64,000 nucleotides of DNA from Pseudofrancisella aestuarii (lineage in GTDB: Bacteria > Pseudomonadota > Gammaproteobacteria > Francisellales > Francisellaceae), in contig NZ_QLIS02000003.1 of the NCBI RefSeq assembly GCF_003574475.2, positions 186,001 to 250,000 on the forward strand, written 5' to 3'. Position 1 is the stretch's first letter; each line of letters opens with the position of its first letter. Both the position numbers and the translations under genes were made by a program. The notes under the pieces were generated by a model, which searched no databases, had not been told where the DNA came from, and saw only the letters and a program-made list of their open reading frames with translations. Shown in pieces: positions 22,919 through 33,599 of this stretch.

Positions 22919-25480
22919 TTAAAGCTCCTTAGCTACTTCAATAACTTCATAAACTTCGATTTGATCACCAGTTCTTACATCATTATAGTTCTTAACGCCA
23001 ATACCACATTCCATACCTTTTTTAACTTCACTAGCATCATCTTTGAATCTTTTCAACGATTCTAAACTACCTTCATAAATAACAACTTGGTCTCTAAGAA
23101 CCCTAATAGGATTACTTCTCTTAATAACTCCCTCTATCACCATACATCCAGCAATAGAACCAAACTTAGAAGATCTATAAACCTCTCTAACTTCAGCAGT
23201 TCCTATAATTTGCTCTTTCATTTCTGGAGATAATAGACCTGTCATCGCTTTCTTAACATCATCGATTAAATCATAAATAACATTATAGTAACGAAGTTCA
23301 ACACCATCTATCTCTGCTAATTTCTTAGCTGCACTATCAGCACGAACATTAAAGCCGAATATTACAGCCGTAGAAGCAACTGCCAAAGTTACTTCAGATG
23401 AAGTAATCCCACCGATACCACTAGAAATAATATCAACCTTCACTTCATCAGTAGAAAGTTTAAGCAATGAATCTCTTATTGCCTCAACAGAACCTTGAAC
23501 ATCTCCTTTAAGTATAATTTTAAGAGATTGCTGCTCACCTTCTTTACCCATATTACTAAACATATTAGAAAGTTTAAGGGATTGTTCTTGAGCAATTTTA
23601 GCTTCTTTTTGTTTTTGAGATCTTAAGGCAGCAACTTCTTTAGCTTTTTTCTCATCCTTAATAACCGTCATTTCATCACCTGCAGCAGGAACTCCTGATA
23701 AACCTAAAACTTCAACAGGCGTTGATGGACCAGCTACCATTATTTTATTACCAAGATCATCATTCATCGCTCTTACACGACCAAATTCAGTACCACATAA
23801 AATAATATCACCCTGCTTAAGAACACCATTTTGAACTAAAACAGTAGCAACAGGGCCTCTGCCTTTTTCTAAGCGTGACTCTACTACAGTTCCTTCAGCA
23901 TGTCCGCCTCCAAAGGCTACAAGCTCTAAAACTTCAGACTGTAACAACACTGCATCAAGAAGATCATTCACACCCTCTCCAGTCTTAGCAGAGACATTAA
24001 CAAACATCACATCTCCACCCCATGACTCAGGTATAACATCTCTTTGAGCAAGCTCTCCAACCACCTTGTCTGGGTCAGCCTCTGGTTTATCTATCTTATT
24101 AACAGCAACAACTATTGGTACTCCAGCAGCTTTAGCATGTTGTATAGCTTCCTCTGTCTGCGGCATTACACCATCATCAGCTGCAACTACCAAAATAACT
24201 ATATCTGTACTCTTAGCACCTCTAGCTCTCATAGCAGTAAAAGCTTCATGGCCTGGAGTGTCTAGGAAAGTTATAGATCCTTTTTTAGTTTCCACAGAGT
24301 ACGCACCTATGTGTTGAGTGATTCCTCCAGCTTCTCCAGCTACAACTCTAGCCTTACGAATATAGTCTAACAAAGAAGTCTTACCATGATCAACATGACC
24401 CATAATTGTTACAACAGGGGCCCTAGAAACTTTCTCATCTGAGCTTCTATCTACAGTAGTGACTGTTTCTTCCAACATATCTTCTCTATGTAAAGCATAA
24501 GAATGTCCCAACTCTTCTACTATCAAAATCGCAGTATCCTGATCTAAAGACTGGTTTATAGTTGCCATAACACCCATATTAAATAGTAACTTAACTATTT
24601 CAGCTCCTTTAACAGCCATTTTTTGAGCCAAATCACTTACAGTTATACCTTCATATATAACAATATTTTTTACTTCACTCTCTACTGGCTTTGTAAATTC
24701 TTGCTTTTTGATTTTTGATTTAAGATGAGCATGCTTATTTCTCTTGCTACCAAATTCATCAAAAGAATCGAAGTCTCCAGCTAATTGCGATAACTGCTTA
24801 GGAGAAGCTTTCTTAAAAGCTTTAGATGTCTTTTTAACAGCTGCTCCTTTCGCTTTCCTACCATCTTCTTCTTCTCTTTTATATTTTGTGTTTGTAGGAC
24901 TAACAGCTGCCTCTACTGAAAACTTCTTCTTCTCAACTTTCTTTTTAGAAGAATTTTCATCATCTTTACCTTCTTCATTCTTTTCTTCTGTTACTTTAAC
25001 TTTTTCTGGCATAGACGTTATTTTAAAACCACTAGTCTCTACCTTTTTTTCTTTAACAGGCACTTGCTCTATCATAGAAGCATCAACATTGCCACCCCCT
25101 GAAAGCTCTTCTTTTTCAGTCTTAGCTACCAGTTCTGGAGAAGTCTCTTTAAAAACTTCTTCTTGTTCCTGTTGATCACCAGTTCTTCCCTTTTCTTCAG
25201 CGTCTAACTTTTCAATATTTAGCTTAGCAACTCTTCTTTTCTTTTTAACAGAAACATTAATTTTATGATTTCCATCAAGTTTAACTGTTTTAGTAACTTT
25301 TTTTCTTGTAAGACTTCCTTTAGAACTATTTATTTTTTCTAATAAAGTCTTCATTTCATCCTCTGTAAGAGTATCATCCTTGCCTTTTTTATTTATGCCA
25401 AAAGAACTAAGTTGCTTAAGCAAAGCATCTTCATCCTTTTTAATCTGTTTAGCTAGTTGACCAACTGTAATATTTGCCAT
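22919..25480 (-). CDS. infB: translation initiation factor IF-2
   Basis: An 853-residue GTPase bringing initiator tRNA to the 30S subunit. It has a small N-terminal IF2-N domain ([19 protein letters not shown]), a long Lys/Glu-rich linker to about residue 270, a second IF2-N domain ([19 protein letters not shown]), then the G domain with GHVDHGKTS (G1), DTPGHEAF (G3) and NKID (G4), and domains II-IV. The initiator tRNA gene is in the same gene string. Confidence 0.97.
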   Translation of the reverse strand: MANITVGQLAKQIKKDEDALLKQLSSFGINKKGKDDTLTEDEMKTLLEKINSSKGSLTRKKVTKTVKLDGNHKINVSVKKKRRVAKLNIEKLDAEEKGRTGDQQEQEEVFKETSPELVAKTEKEELSGGGNVDASMIEQVPVKEKKVETSGFKITSMPEKVKVTEEKNEEGKDDENSSKKKVEKKKFSVEAAVSPTNTKYKREEEDGRKAKGAAVKKTSKAFKKASPKQLSQLAGDFDSFDEFGSKRNKHAHLKSKIKKQEFTKPVESEVKNIVIYEGITVSDLAQKMAVKGAEIVKLLFNMGVMATINQSLDQDTAILIVEELGHSYALHREDMLEETVTTVDRSSDEKVSRAPVVTIMGHVDHGKTSLLDYIRKARVVAGEAGGITQHIGAYSVETKKGSITFLDTPGHEAFTAMRARGAKSTDIVILVVAADDGVMPQTEEAIQHAKAAGVPIVVAVNKIDKPEADPDKVVGELAQRDVIPESWGGDVMFVNVSAKTGEGVNDLLDAVLLQSEVLELVAFGGGHAEGTVVESRLEKGRGPVATVLVQNGVLKQGDIILCGTEFGRVRAMNDDLGNKIMVAGPSTPVEVLGLSGVPAAGDEMTVIKDEKKAKEVAALRSQKQKEAKIAQEQSLKLSNMFSNMGKEGEQQSLKIILKGDVQGSVEAIRDSLLKLSTDEVKVDIISSGIGGITSSEVTLAVASTAVIFGFNVRADSAAKKLAEIDGVELRYYNVIYDLIDDVKKAMTGLLSPEMKEQIIGTAEVREVYRSSKFGSIAGCMVIEGVIKRSNPIRVLRDQVVIYEGSLESLKRFKDDASEVKKGMECGIGVKNYNDVRTGDQIEVYEVIEVAKEL

Positions 25481-25517
25481 TAAAAATCATCCTCTTTTCT
25501 AATTTTTGTCTTTTATC

Positions 25518-26987
25518 CTACTCAAACCAAGGAGCTCTTGCTTTCATTATAAGTTCAGCACCTTGTTCTTCAGAAATTTCAACAATATCTAAAAGCTCAT
25601 CTACTGATAAATCAGCTAAATCTTCCATAGTGCAAATATTGTTCTTAGCTAAAGAATTTGCTAAATCTTCTGTCATCCCATCTATACTAAGTAAATCTTG
25701 AGCAGGCTTTTTATTTCCTAAAGCTTCTGTAAGCAATGCTGTTTTAGCTCTTTCTTGAAGCTCATTCACTATATCTTCATCAAATCCTTCAATTTCTAAA
25801 AGCTCTTCTTTATCTAGGTAAGCAAGATCTTCTAATGTCTCTATTCCTTCCTCTATCAATACTAGAGCAAAGTCATGATCAATATCTAGAACTTCAACAA
25901 ATCTTTCTACTATTGAAAGCTGCTTTTCTTCTTGCTCAGAGTCTGAAAGAACATTAATTTTCCAACCTATTAAAGCACTAGCTAATCTAACATTAACACC
26001 ATTTTTACCAATCGCTTTTGACAGGCTATCTTGCTTAATTACAATATCCATTGATGCTGTTTCTTCATCAACATTTACCTCTATCACATCTTCAGCATCT
26101 ACAGGCGAAAGGGAATTAATAGCATACTGGATAGCATCTTCATCCCAAAGAATAACATCAACTTTCTCACCACTTAACTCATTCATTATAGAATGAATTC
26201 TAGAACCCCTAACACCAACACAAGCTCCACAAGGATCTATTCTTCTATCATTACTTTTAACAGTAACTTTTGCTCTAAATCCTGGCTCACGAACAACATT
26301 GACTATATTAATAAGCTCTTCTTCTACTTCAGGAATTTCCAACTCAAATAAAGCCTTTAACATTGTATTACTAGAGCGGCTTAACACTATAGTTTGTGCA
26401 CGACCCTCTTCATCATATTCTATGCCTTCAACACAACTCTTTATTTTGTCTCCAACTCTAAATCTTTCTCTTGGGATTAAATCTTTTTTAGATAAAATAC
26501 CTTCCGCATTATTTCCAAGATCTATAACAAGCAATTCATAAGTTGCTCTTTTAACTTCACCGTAGACAATAGATCCTATTTTTTCTTTATAAACTCTAGC
26601 TGTCTTTTCACGTTCAAAATTTTTAATTTTCTTCATTAGAATTTGTTTTGCAGTAGTTGCGGCAATACGCCCAAAATCTGCTGCCTTAACAGACTCTCTT
26701 ATCACATCTCCTGCAGAAACATCATAGCCTTTTTCTCTTGCAACATCTTCATATAACTCTTTAGAATAATCTATTAAATCCCTATCTTCTGGAACTATAT
26801 GCCATACTCTATCTGCAGTATATTCTCCAGTATTTCTATCTATATGAACTTCTATATTCATATCGTCATTAAGTTCTTTTTTAGTAACAACAGCCAATGC
26901 TTCTTCCATAGCTTGGAATAATAACTCTTTTGAAATATCTTTTTCATTAGCTACTGTCTCTAAAACTAAAAGTAATTCTTTACTCAT
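25518..26987 (-). CDS. nusA: transcription termination/antitermination factor NusA
   Basis: A 489-residue protein that binds RNA polymerase and affects pausing and termination. It has an N-terminal polymerase-binding domain, an S1 domain ([21 protein letters not shown]), KH1 and KH2 ([14 protein letters not shown] and [15 protein letters not shown]), and two C-terminal acidic helix-hairpin-helix repeats as in E. coli, ending at residue 489. Lies between rimP and infB in the standard order. Confidence 0.97.
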   Translation of the reverse strand: MSKELLLVLETVANEKDISKELLFQAMEEALAVVTKKELNDDMNIEVHIDRNTGEYTADRVWHIVPEDRDLIDYSKELYEDVAREKGYDVSAGDVIRESVKAADFGRIAATTAKQILMKKIKNFEREKTARVYKEKIGSIVYGEVKRATYELLVIDLGNNAEGILSKKDLIPRERFRVGDKIKSCVEGIEYDEEGRAQTIVLSRSSNTMLKALFELEIPEVEEELINIVNVVREPGFRAKVTVKSNDRRIDPCGACVGVRGSRIHSIMNELSGEKVDVILWDEDAIQYAINSLSPVDAEDVIEVNVDEETASMDIVIKQDSLSKAIGKNGVNVRLASALIGWKINVLSDSEQEEKQLSIVERFVEVLDIDHDFALVLIEEGIETLEDLAYLDKEELLEIEGFDEDIVNELQERAKTALLTEALGNKKPAQDLLSIDGMTEDLANSLAKNNICTMEDLADLSVDELLDIVEISEEQGAELIMKARAPWFE

Positions 26988-27004
26988 AATAACCTCTCTA
27001 AAAA

Positions 27005-27454
27005 TTAAAATACTGGAGAAACTCTCATTTTCTTTAAATTATCAAAATCAAAAGCCAGCTCTTGGCCATCCTCTTGCTTTAAAAAAACATTATTTCCTTC
27101 GACCTTAGTTAACTCACCCTTAAATTTAGTCTGCGAATTAACAGGCTCTAAAGTTACTGCTTTTACATTAAACCCAATCAAAGCCTCTGCTTGATTTATA
27201 TTAAAAATCTGACGATTCATACCAGGAGAAGATACTTCTAAAACATATCTTCCAGAAATTGGATCTTCAACATCAAAAATAGCACTAACTTCTTTACTAA
27301 CAGTTTGACAATCATCAACAGAAACACCTGTTTCATGATCTATAAATATACGAATAGTAGTTTTACCGCTACCCTCAACTTCTATTCCCCACAGAATATA
27401 ACCAAGGTCATCAACAATCGGTCCAACTATTTCATAAAGCTTATCTAGAATCAT
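27005..27454 (-). CDS. rimP: ribosome maturation factor RimP
   Basis: A 149-residue 30S assembly factor. Blocks seen are [23 protein letters not shown], the [20 protein letters not shown] region and [15 protein letters not shown], all RimP hallmarks. It is the first protein gene of the rimP-nusA-infB-rbfA string and lies downstream of the initiator tRNA and a terminator. Confidence 0.95.
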   Translation of the reverse strand: MILDKLYEIVGPIVDDLGYILWGIEVEGSGKTTIRIFIDHETGVSVDDCQTVSKEVSAIFDVEDPISGRYVLEVSSPGMNRQIFNINQAEALIGFNVKAVTLEPVNSQTKFKGELTKVEGNNVFLKQEDGQELAFDFDNLKKMRVSPVF

Positions 27455-27505
27455 TTTCTAAGAATCCTCCTTAACAAAAGCATGAAATCATACCTTTCAG
27501 ATAGC

Positions 27506-27528
27506 AAAAAGGCCCTTATAGGGCCCTT
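27506..27528 (-). terminator. Rho-independent terminator between tRNA-fMet and rimP
   Basis: On the minus strand an 8-bp stem (AAGGGCCC pairing with GGGCCTTT, one G-U pair) closes a 5-base TATAA loop and is followed by TTTTT (27506-27510). It lies about 15 bases after the tRNA CCA end. It should release most tRNA transcripts; read-through could feed the rimP-nusA-infB genes, as for metY-rimP in E. coli. Confidence 0.85.
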
Positions 27529-27543
27529 AATGAGTCTTAATAC

Positions 27544-27620
<77 letters not shown>

Positions 27621-27632
27621 TCTATGTGTAAT

Positions 27633-27660
27633 ATAATAACAGTATATTTTACATTTACAA
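27633..27660 (-). promoter_or_regulatory. probable promoter of tRNA-fMet
   Basis: On the minus strand TTGTAA (27655-27660) and TATTAT (27633-27638) are separated by 16 bases, with 12 bases between the -10 and the first tRNA base. Four to five of six bases match consensus in each hexamer; the region is AT-rich, so chance matches are possible, but the placement is right. Confidence 0.55.
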
Positions 27661-27677
27661 GGCTTTTTATATTTTTT

Positions 27678-28715
27678 CTAAATAGTGTTCTGCCTTATCG
27701 CATCAACCATAACCTTAACCTTTTCTGGATCTACATCAGGATAGATACCATGACCCAAGTTAACTATATAATTATTTTTCTCATCATTCTTTATAAAGTC
27801 CATATTTTCTTTAACTGTATCTCGAATTTGTTTATCACTCGCATATAAAAATGCCGGATCAAAATTACCTTGAAGAACTAATCTATTTCCAACTCTATTT
27901 CTTGCCTCAGGTAACGTTATATTCCAGTCAACCCCTATTCCATCACATAATGAATCCTTATACTCTTCCATAAACATCCCTCCTCCTTTAGTAAAGAAAA
28001 CAACAGGCGTTTTTGGAAAATCTTTTTTTATTTCTTTAGCTATCTTATTCATATAATCAAGAGAAAACTCTTTATATTGCCTCATAGGAAGGATCCCGCC
28101 CCATGTGTCAAACACCATCAAAGAATCTGCCCCAGCTTTTATCTGCTCTTTTAAATAAAGAACTATTGTTTCAGACAATGTGGATAATAACTTATGCATC
28201 AATTCTGGTTTTGAGTACATCATTTTTCTAAGTTTGTTAAACTGCTTAGACCCTTGACCTTCAATCATGTATGCCGACAAAGTCCATGGACTCCCTGTAA
28301 ATCCAATCAAAGGTACATTTACAGCTTTTTTTGTTGTTGCCACAGCATTATACACATACGACAATTTATGGTTTACCTCATCTAATGATGCAAAGTTCCT
28401 TAAATCTTCTTCTGACTTTATTACATCATTAAAGATAGGACCAACTCCTTTTACAAATTTCAAATCTAAACCTAATGCTTCAGGTATAGTCAAAATATCA
28501 GAGAAAACTATTGCCGCATCAAGATCATACCTTCTAAGAGGTTGTAATGCCACCTCACAACAAGCATCTGCATTACGACACATATCCATAAAATTCTCAA
28601 ACTTCGACCTAACCTGTCTATATTCTGGCAAATACCTGCCAGCTTGTCTCATTATCCAAACAGGTGGGGTAGATAGCTTTTTTTCTCCAAAAGCATCTAA
28701 AAACAACCTTCTCAT
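27678..28715 (-). CDS. hemE: uroporphyrinogen decarboxylase
   Basis: A 345-residue cofactor-free enzyme converting uroporphyrinogen III to coproporphyrinogen III. The N-terminal signature [16 protein letters not shown] holds the substrate-binding Arg residues; [16 protein letters not shown] and FDTWGGILP are also present, and GNFDP near the C terminus. AAGGAT lies before the ATG. It follows comM by 11 bases in a ubiK-comM-hemE string. Confidence 0.97.
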   Translation of the reverse strand: MRRLFLDAFGEKKLSTPPVWIMRQAGRYLPEYRQVRSKFENFMDMCRNADACCEVALQPLRRYDLDAAIVFSDILTIPEALGLDLKFVKGVGPIFNDVIKSEEDLRNFASLDEVNHKLSYVYNAVATTKKAVNVPLIGFTGSPWTLSAYMIEGQGSKQFNKLRKMMYSKPELMHKLLSTLSETIVLYLKEQIKAGADSLMVFDTWGGILPMRQYKEFSLDYMNKIAKEIKKDFPKTPVVFFTKGGGMFMEEYKDSLCDGIGVDWNITLPEARNRVGNRLVLQGNFDPAFLYASDKQIRDTVKENMDFIKNDEKNNYIVNLGHGIYPDVDPEKVKVMVDAIRQNTI

Positions 28716-28726
28716 GTAAATCCTTA

Positions 28727-30244
28727 TTATTTTATAACTCTATCTAGCTTCCTATAGCTTATAGCTTCTTGAATAGACTTTTTATTAATTAGCTCCACTC
28801 CTTCTAAATCAGCTATAGTCCTCGCTACTTTTAATATTTTATAATACCCTCTAGCTGATAATCCTAATTTATCTATAGCCTTATTTAGAACATTCTTACT
28901 TTCGGTATCTAACTTACAAATAGTATCAACTTCTGTGCTTGTAAGCATAGTATTTATTTTACCTTGTCTTGCTAATTGTAAGTTGCGAGCCATCTCAACC
29001 CTCTCCCTTACAAGATCACTCGCCTCACCACGTAAGCTTTGATTTGTTAAATCATCTTTCTGCAACTCAAGCACCTCAACATGCAAATCTATTCTATCTA
29101 ACAACGGTCCTGATAATTTGCTCTGATACTTATTAACCGATTGCTGAGTATCTGTACATTGTTTATATTGAGAGCCTAAATAACCACAGGGACAAGGATT
29201 CATTGCAGCCACCAACTGAAATCTAGCTGGATACTCAACTTGATTTTTAGCTCTAGAGATACTTATAGCTCCTGTTTCCAAAGGCTCTCTTAGAACCTCC
29301 AAGACCTTTCTATCAAACTCTGGAAGCTCATCAAGAAACAATACACCATTATGTGCTAAAGAAATTTCACCAGGCATTGGGTTACTACCGCCACCAACTA
29401 AAGCAACTGCTGATGATGTATGATGTGGCTGCCTAAAAGGTCTCTTATAGAAACTATCTGCGATATTAGTCTCACCCTTTATAGAAGCAATCATTGCAGA
29501 AGATAAAGCTTCTTTCTTATCTAAACTTGGAAGAATAGAGTTAAGTCTACTAGCTAACATAGTTTTACCCGTACCTGGCGGCCCTATCAATAAAATATTA
29601 TGACCTCCAGCAGCAGCTATTTCTAAAGCACGTTTTGCCTGATACTGACCCTTAACATCCTCTAAGTTTTCGTATAAATTACTAAAGTCTAACTTATTAG
29701 TTTTATCTAAATTAGTTAATTTTATTCTCCCAGAAAGAAACTCAACCACTTCTTTTAGACTACCCAAAGGAAAAGCTTTAACCTCGCTAACCAACAGAAC
29801 TTCTTCTGTATTGTCTCGAGGTAATATTATTTTCTTATTGGATTCAGAACTTTTAATCGCCATAGGAATAACACTAGATATTCTTTTAAGATCGCCACTT
29901 AAAGATAGTTCTCCAGCAAATTCATATTCATCAATCAACAAATCACTTGCAACTTCTATTTGTCCTGAAGCATAAAGAATCCCTAAAGCTATTGGAAGAT
30001 CAAAGCGACCTCCACTTTTAGGCAGATCTGCTGGTGCGAGGTTTATGGTTATTCTCTTATTAGGAAAATTAAAGCCTGAATTTATTATTGCACTTCTAAC
30101 TCTATCTTTACTTTCTTTAACTGCAGTTTCTGGTAAACCTACAATTGATAAACTTGGTAAGCCATTGGATAAATGCACTTCTATAGATACAGAAGGTGAG
30201 TCTATACCAAGCTGCGCTCTACTTTTTAGGACAGCAAGACTCAT
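28727..30244 (-). CDS. comM: ComM/YifB-family Mg-chelatase-like AAA ATPase
   Basis: A 505-residue protein with an N-terminal Lon-protease-like fold ([44 protein letters not shown]), a P-loop ATPase core with [14 protein letters not shown] and LFLDELPEF, a cysteine pair region (NPCPCGYLG) and a C-terminal Mg-chelatase-like helical domain ([19 protein letters not shown]). ComM is a helicase that extends branch migration during natural transformation, which suits the known competence of this group. It starts 3 bases after the ubiK stop codon. Confidence 0.92.
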   Translation of the reverse strand: MSLAVLKSRAQLGIDSPSVSIEVHLSNGLPSLSIVGLPETAVKESKDRVRSAIINSGFNFPNKRITINLAPADLPKSGGRFDLPIALGILYASGQIEVASDLLIDEYEFAGELSLSGDLKRISSVIPMAIKSSESNKKIILPRDNTEEVLLVSEVKAFPLGSLKEVVEFLSGRIKLTNLDKTNKLDFSNLYENLEDVKGQYQAKRALEIAAAGGHNILLIGPPGTGKTMLASRLNSILPSLDKKEALSSAMIASIKGETNIADSFYKRPFRQPHHTSSAVALVGGGSNPMPGEISLAHNGVLFLDELPEFDRKVLEVLREPLETGAISISRAKNQVEYPARFQLVAAMNPCPCGYLGSQYKQCTDTQQSVNKYQSKLSGPLLDRIDLHVEVLELQKDDLTNQSLRGEASDLVRERVEMARNLQLARQGKINTMLTSTEVDTICKLDTESKNVLNKAIDKLGLSARGYYKILKVARTIADLEGVELINKKSIQEAISYRKLDRVIK

Positions 30245-30247
30245 CTT

Positions 30248-30442
30248 TTAACTATCCTTTATTAATAGTTGATCAATTTTTTTCTCTAGCTCTTCTAATT
30301 TCAATCTTGTCTTTGCTAGTATCTTTTTCTGAACCTCAAACTCCTCTCTACTTACAACATCTAATTTTGACAAGCTTTTTTTGACTATTTTATCACGCGA
30401 GTTTTTTATCGTATCTTCTAAAGAATTTAAAATGTCTTTCAT
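30248..30442 (-). CDS. ubiK: ubiquinone biosynthesis accessory factor UbiK (BMFP domain)
   Basis: A 64-residue coiled-coil protein. The C-terminal half carries the BMFP/YqiC signature VVSREEFEVQKKILAKTR followed by LKLEELEKKIDQL. UbiK trimers bind UbiJ and help aerobic ubiquinone synthesis. The gene next to comM is a common arrangement. The start codon is touched by a perfect 11-bp inverted repeat (30442-30471), with a possible AAGG ribosome-binding site partly in its loop. Confidence 0.85.
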   Translation of the reverse strand: MKDILNSLEDTIKNSRDKIVKKSLSKLDVVSREEFEVQKKILAKTRLKLEELEKKIDQLLIKDS

Positions 30443-30471
30443 TTTATAAAACCTTATTTAGTTTTATAAAA
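30442..30471 (-). repeat. 11-bp perfect inverted repeat over the ubiK start region
   Basis: Arms TTTTATAAAAC (30442-30452) and GTTTTATAAAA (30461-30471) surround an 8-base spacer. In the ubiK transcript the second arm ends on the A of the ATG, and the AAGG-like ribosome-binding site lies at the loop/arm border. It may be an operator or a translation-blocking hairpin, or the end signal of the nuo transcript read from upstream, although a T-run is absent. Confidence 0.5.
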
Positions 30472-30523
30472 GTATAAAAATTACGAATAGAATAAGCAAT
30501 TAAAAGATTTAATAAAGAAAAAG

Positions 30524-31978
30524 TTATATAACGTTAATAACTTGAGCCAAAGTTGATAATAATGCTAAAGGCATAATACCTAATAATAATAAAAATAAGC
30601 CATTTACACTTAAAGCTAAAAGTGTCGATTTATGTGCTTTAACTTTAGTATCATTTTCAGGATCATCAAAATACATAACCTTGATAACTCTTACATAATA
30701 GAATGAAGCTACTACAGCCATAAACAACACAAAACATGCTAAAACGTAATCTCCATTATTTATAAGACCTACAATCACAAATAATTTAGCAATAAATCCA
30801 CCAAAAGGAGGGATACCAGCCATAGAAAACAATACTATAAGCATAATAAATGCAAGCCATGAATTCTTAGTATTAAATCCTTTCAAATCATTTAATGTTT
30901 CTATTTCATAACCACCAACACTAATTGCTGTTAAAGCTCCAAATATAGCTAGTGCAGTAAAAACATAAACAATAATATAGAAACTAGCTGTCACTAAAGC
31001 ATATTCTTGAGGATGTAAACTAATAGCTAAAAGTATAAAACCTACTTGAGAAACTGTTGAGTATCCAAGTAATCTCTTTATATTCGTTTGAGACAACGCA
31101 ACCAAACTACCAAAAAAGATGGATAATATACCAATTACCCTAAATAAATATATCCAAGAATCTTTTAGTGAAGGAAAACCTACAAACAGAATATTTACCA
31201 ACATTGCAAATGCTGCTATTTTTGGGATAGTTGCCACAATAGTAGCTACAGCATTTGGAGCTCCTTCATAAATATCAGGAAGCCACATATGAAAAGGAAA
31301 TGCCCCTAACTTGAATAGGAATGAAGATATCATTAACACAACACACACCAATAAAAGCTGTCTCTCAATACCCGTAAAATGACCCGCGGCTAATGCCTTA
31401 GCAATATCAGTAACGTCTAATTGACCAGTGATACCATAAACAAATGACATCCCAAAAAGTAGTAATGCTGAAGCAATAGCTCCTAAAACAAAATACTTAA
31501 TTGATGCTTCAAGACCTCTTCCAGAGCTTCTATAAATAGCAATTAACGCATACATTGGCAATGATAAAAGCTCTAAACCAATGTATATACTAACTAAACT
31601 ATGTGCAGCTGTTAGAACCATCGCACCCAATATACATAGCATTAATAAAGTATAGAAGTCACCATCTGAGATTTTTCTATCCTTAATATACTCTCTTGAA
31701 TACAATGTAACAAAAAGAGCTAAAATCAATATTACTATTTGTAAAGTATAAGCAAATCCACTAAATACAACCTGCCCTTCAAATGTAACCCCTGCTTGCA
31801 GAAAGTTATCTTTAGCAAAAGTTGCTACTAAAGCTAAAGCTATAAATAATTGAGAAAATATGTAATTAATATTTTTTATTTTCCCATGCAAAAACAAACC
31901 TGAAAACATTACAACTAAAACACCTATTGCTAGTAATATTTCCGGTAATACGTAAAAGATCGATAAATTCATAATCAA
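30524..31978 (-). CDS. nuoN: NADH-quinone oxidoreductase subunit N
   Basis: A 484-residue, 14-helix antiporter-like subunit of the complex I membrane arm. The proton-antiporter Pfam block is visible around FLFKLGAFPFHMWLPDIYEG (key Lys and His), and a conserved Lys lies in TNIKRLLGYSTVSQVGF. Last gene of the nuo operon; about 80 AT-rich bases without a clear terminator separate it from ubiK. Confidence 0.96.
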   Translation of the reverse strand: MIMNLSIFYVLPEILLAIGVLVVMFSGLFLHGKIKNINYIFSQLFIALALVATFAKDNFLQAGVTFEGQVVFSGFAYTLQIVILILALFVTLYSREYIKDRKISDGDFYTLLMLCILGAMVLTAAHSLVSIYIGLELLSLPMYALIAIYRSSGRGLEASIKYFVLGAIASALLLFGMSFVYGITGQLDVTDIAKALAAGHFTGIERQLLLVCVVLMISSFLFKLGAFPFHMWLPDIYEGAPNAVATIVATIPKIAAFAMLVNILFVGFPSLKDSWIYLFRVIGILSIFFGSLVALSQTNIKRLLGYSTVSQVGFILLAISLHPQEYALVTASFYIIVYVFTALAIFGALTAISVGGYEIETLNDLKGFNTKNSWLAFIMLIVLFSMAGIPPFGGFIAKLFVIVGLINNGDYVLACFVLFMAVVASFYYVRVIKVMYFDDPENDTKVKAHKSTLLALSVNGLFLLLLGIMPLALLSTLAQVINVI

Positions 31979-31987
31979 ATCACCACC

Positions 31988-33577
31988 CTATAGAGATAAA
32001 CCAACAATATGCGCCGAAGCAGCAGATGATATTTTTAATATTGGCTCAGGATAAAAACCAAAGAATAATGTTGGTGCTGCTAATAATATAAATACAAACA
32101 ACTCCATCCTTCCTAAATCTTTAAGACCTGCAACCTGAGTAGAAGTCACTTCTCCAAAAAATACTCTTTTATACATCCATAATGTATATACAGGAGCTAT
32201 TATCAGAGTTAATCCAGCTATCAATGCAAATAAAGGAGAATATTGAAAAACTGCTAATAGAATCATAAATTCCCCAACAAATCCACTTGTTCCTGGAAGA
32301 CCTACGTTAGCCATACAGAAAAGCATAAAAAATCCTGCAAATATTGGCATTGTTTTAGCAACACCAGAGAAATCTGATATTTCCCTCGTATGCATTCTTA
32401 AATACAGATATCCAATACCAATAAACATACCACCAGAGGAAAATGCATGAGCTATCATCTGAAAAACTGCTCCTTGTATAGCAAGCTGAGCATGAGTTTC
32501 ACCTAACTCTGGACTAGCATTTTTCAATAAAAATATAGAGAAAAGTCCCAAAGTTACCAACCCCATATGAGAGATAGATGAATATGCTATTAACCTTTTA
32601 ACATCTGTTTGAGCAACAGCAACTATTCCCACATAAACTATAGCGATAAGAGACATTGCTATAAGCACATATTCTAAAGATGATGCAACTTCAGGCAACA
32701 TCGGAATAGCAAATCTTAAAAAACCATAAGCTCCTAATTTAAGCATTAGTGCAGCAAGTATAACCGAACCTCCCGCAGGGGCTTCTGAGTGAGCATCTGG
32801 TAACCATGAGTGGAAAGGCCACATAGGAATTTTTACTGCAAATGCCAAGAAAAATGCCCCAAATACTAACCATTGTGCCGTTAATGTAAACTTAATAGCT
32901 TGATCTAAACCTTGTGACTGTGTTGCCCATGCTATAAAGTTTTGTATAGAATAAGTATCTGCATTTACAAGAGCATTCGCTGGTTGCTGAACAACTTGAG
33001 ACTGCAAATACAATATTGCCGCTAATAAAAATACAGATCCAAAAAAAGTATACATAAAGTATTTAACAGCCGCATATGCTTTTTTCTTTCCACCCCAAAT
33101 ACCTATACCTAAAGTTGTTGGAATAAGCAAAGCTTCCCAAAAAACATAAAAAAGTATCGAGTCGTTAGCACAAAAAACACCATTAGTTAGACCACATGTG
33201 ATTAAAAAAATTGCCATATATTGTCTGACTTTAGTTTTAATCGATGTCCAAGCTGCTAATACAATAACCAAAGTTGCAAAACAAGTTAGAACTATAAAAA
33301 GAACTGAAAAACCATCCACTCCCAGACTATAGTAAATATCATGATTACCAAATCCCGTAAACCATCTATAGCTTTCCTGATACTGCATTTGGTAGCTACC
33401 CACATCAAAGCCAGTAACTAATGGGATACATAGCAATAGAGTCATTGCACTAAATACTAGTGCAACCCAACGTGCTGCATCTCCATGCAACTCTTCCGTT
33501 TTAGTTGCTAGTACTGTAAAACCACCAACTATCGGCATCCATATAATCAAACTCAATAAGTGTTGACCAATATTCAT
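31988..33577 (-). CDS. nuoM: NADH-quinone oxidoreductase subunit M
   Basis: A 529-residue antiporter-like proton-pumping subunit. The key Glu lies in FYVFWEALLIPT, the key Lys/His block is AVKIPMWPFHSWLPDAHSEA, and TDVKRLIAYSSISHMGL carries another conserved Lys. Spaced 9 bases from nuoN and 22 from nuoL. Confidence 0.96.
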   Translation of the reverse strand: MNIGQHLLSLIIWMPIVGGFTVLATKTEELHGDAARWVALVFSAMTLLLCIPLVTGFDVGSYQMQYQESYRWFTGFGNHDIYYSLGVDGFSVLFIVLTCFATLVIVLAAWTSIKTKVRQYMAIFLITCGLTNGVFCANDSILFYVFWEALLIPTTLGIGIWGGKKKAYAAVKYFMYTFFGSVFLLAAILYLQSQVVQQPANALVNADTYSIQNFIAWATQSQGLDQAIKFTLTAQWLVFGAFFLAFAVKIPMWPFHSWLPDAHSEAPAGGSVILAALMLKLGAYGFLRFAIPMLPEVASSLEYVLIAMSLIAIVYVGIVAVAQTDVKRLIAYSSISHMGLVTLGLFSIFLLKNASPELGETHAQLAIQGAVFQMIAHAFSSGGMFIGIGYLYLRMHTREISDFSGVAKTMPIFAGFFMLFCMANVGLPGTSGFVGEFMILLAVFQYSPLFALIAGLTLIIAPVYTLWMYKRVFFGEVTSTQVAGLKDLGRMELFVFILLAAPTLFFGFYPEPILKISSAASAHIVGLSL

Positions 33578-33599
33578 AATAAAATTTACCCTCTATTAG

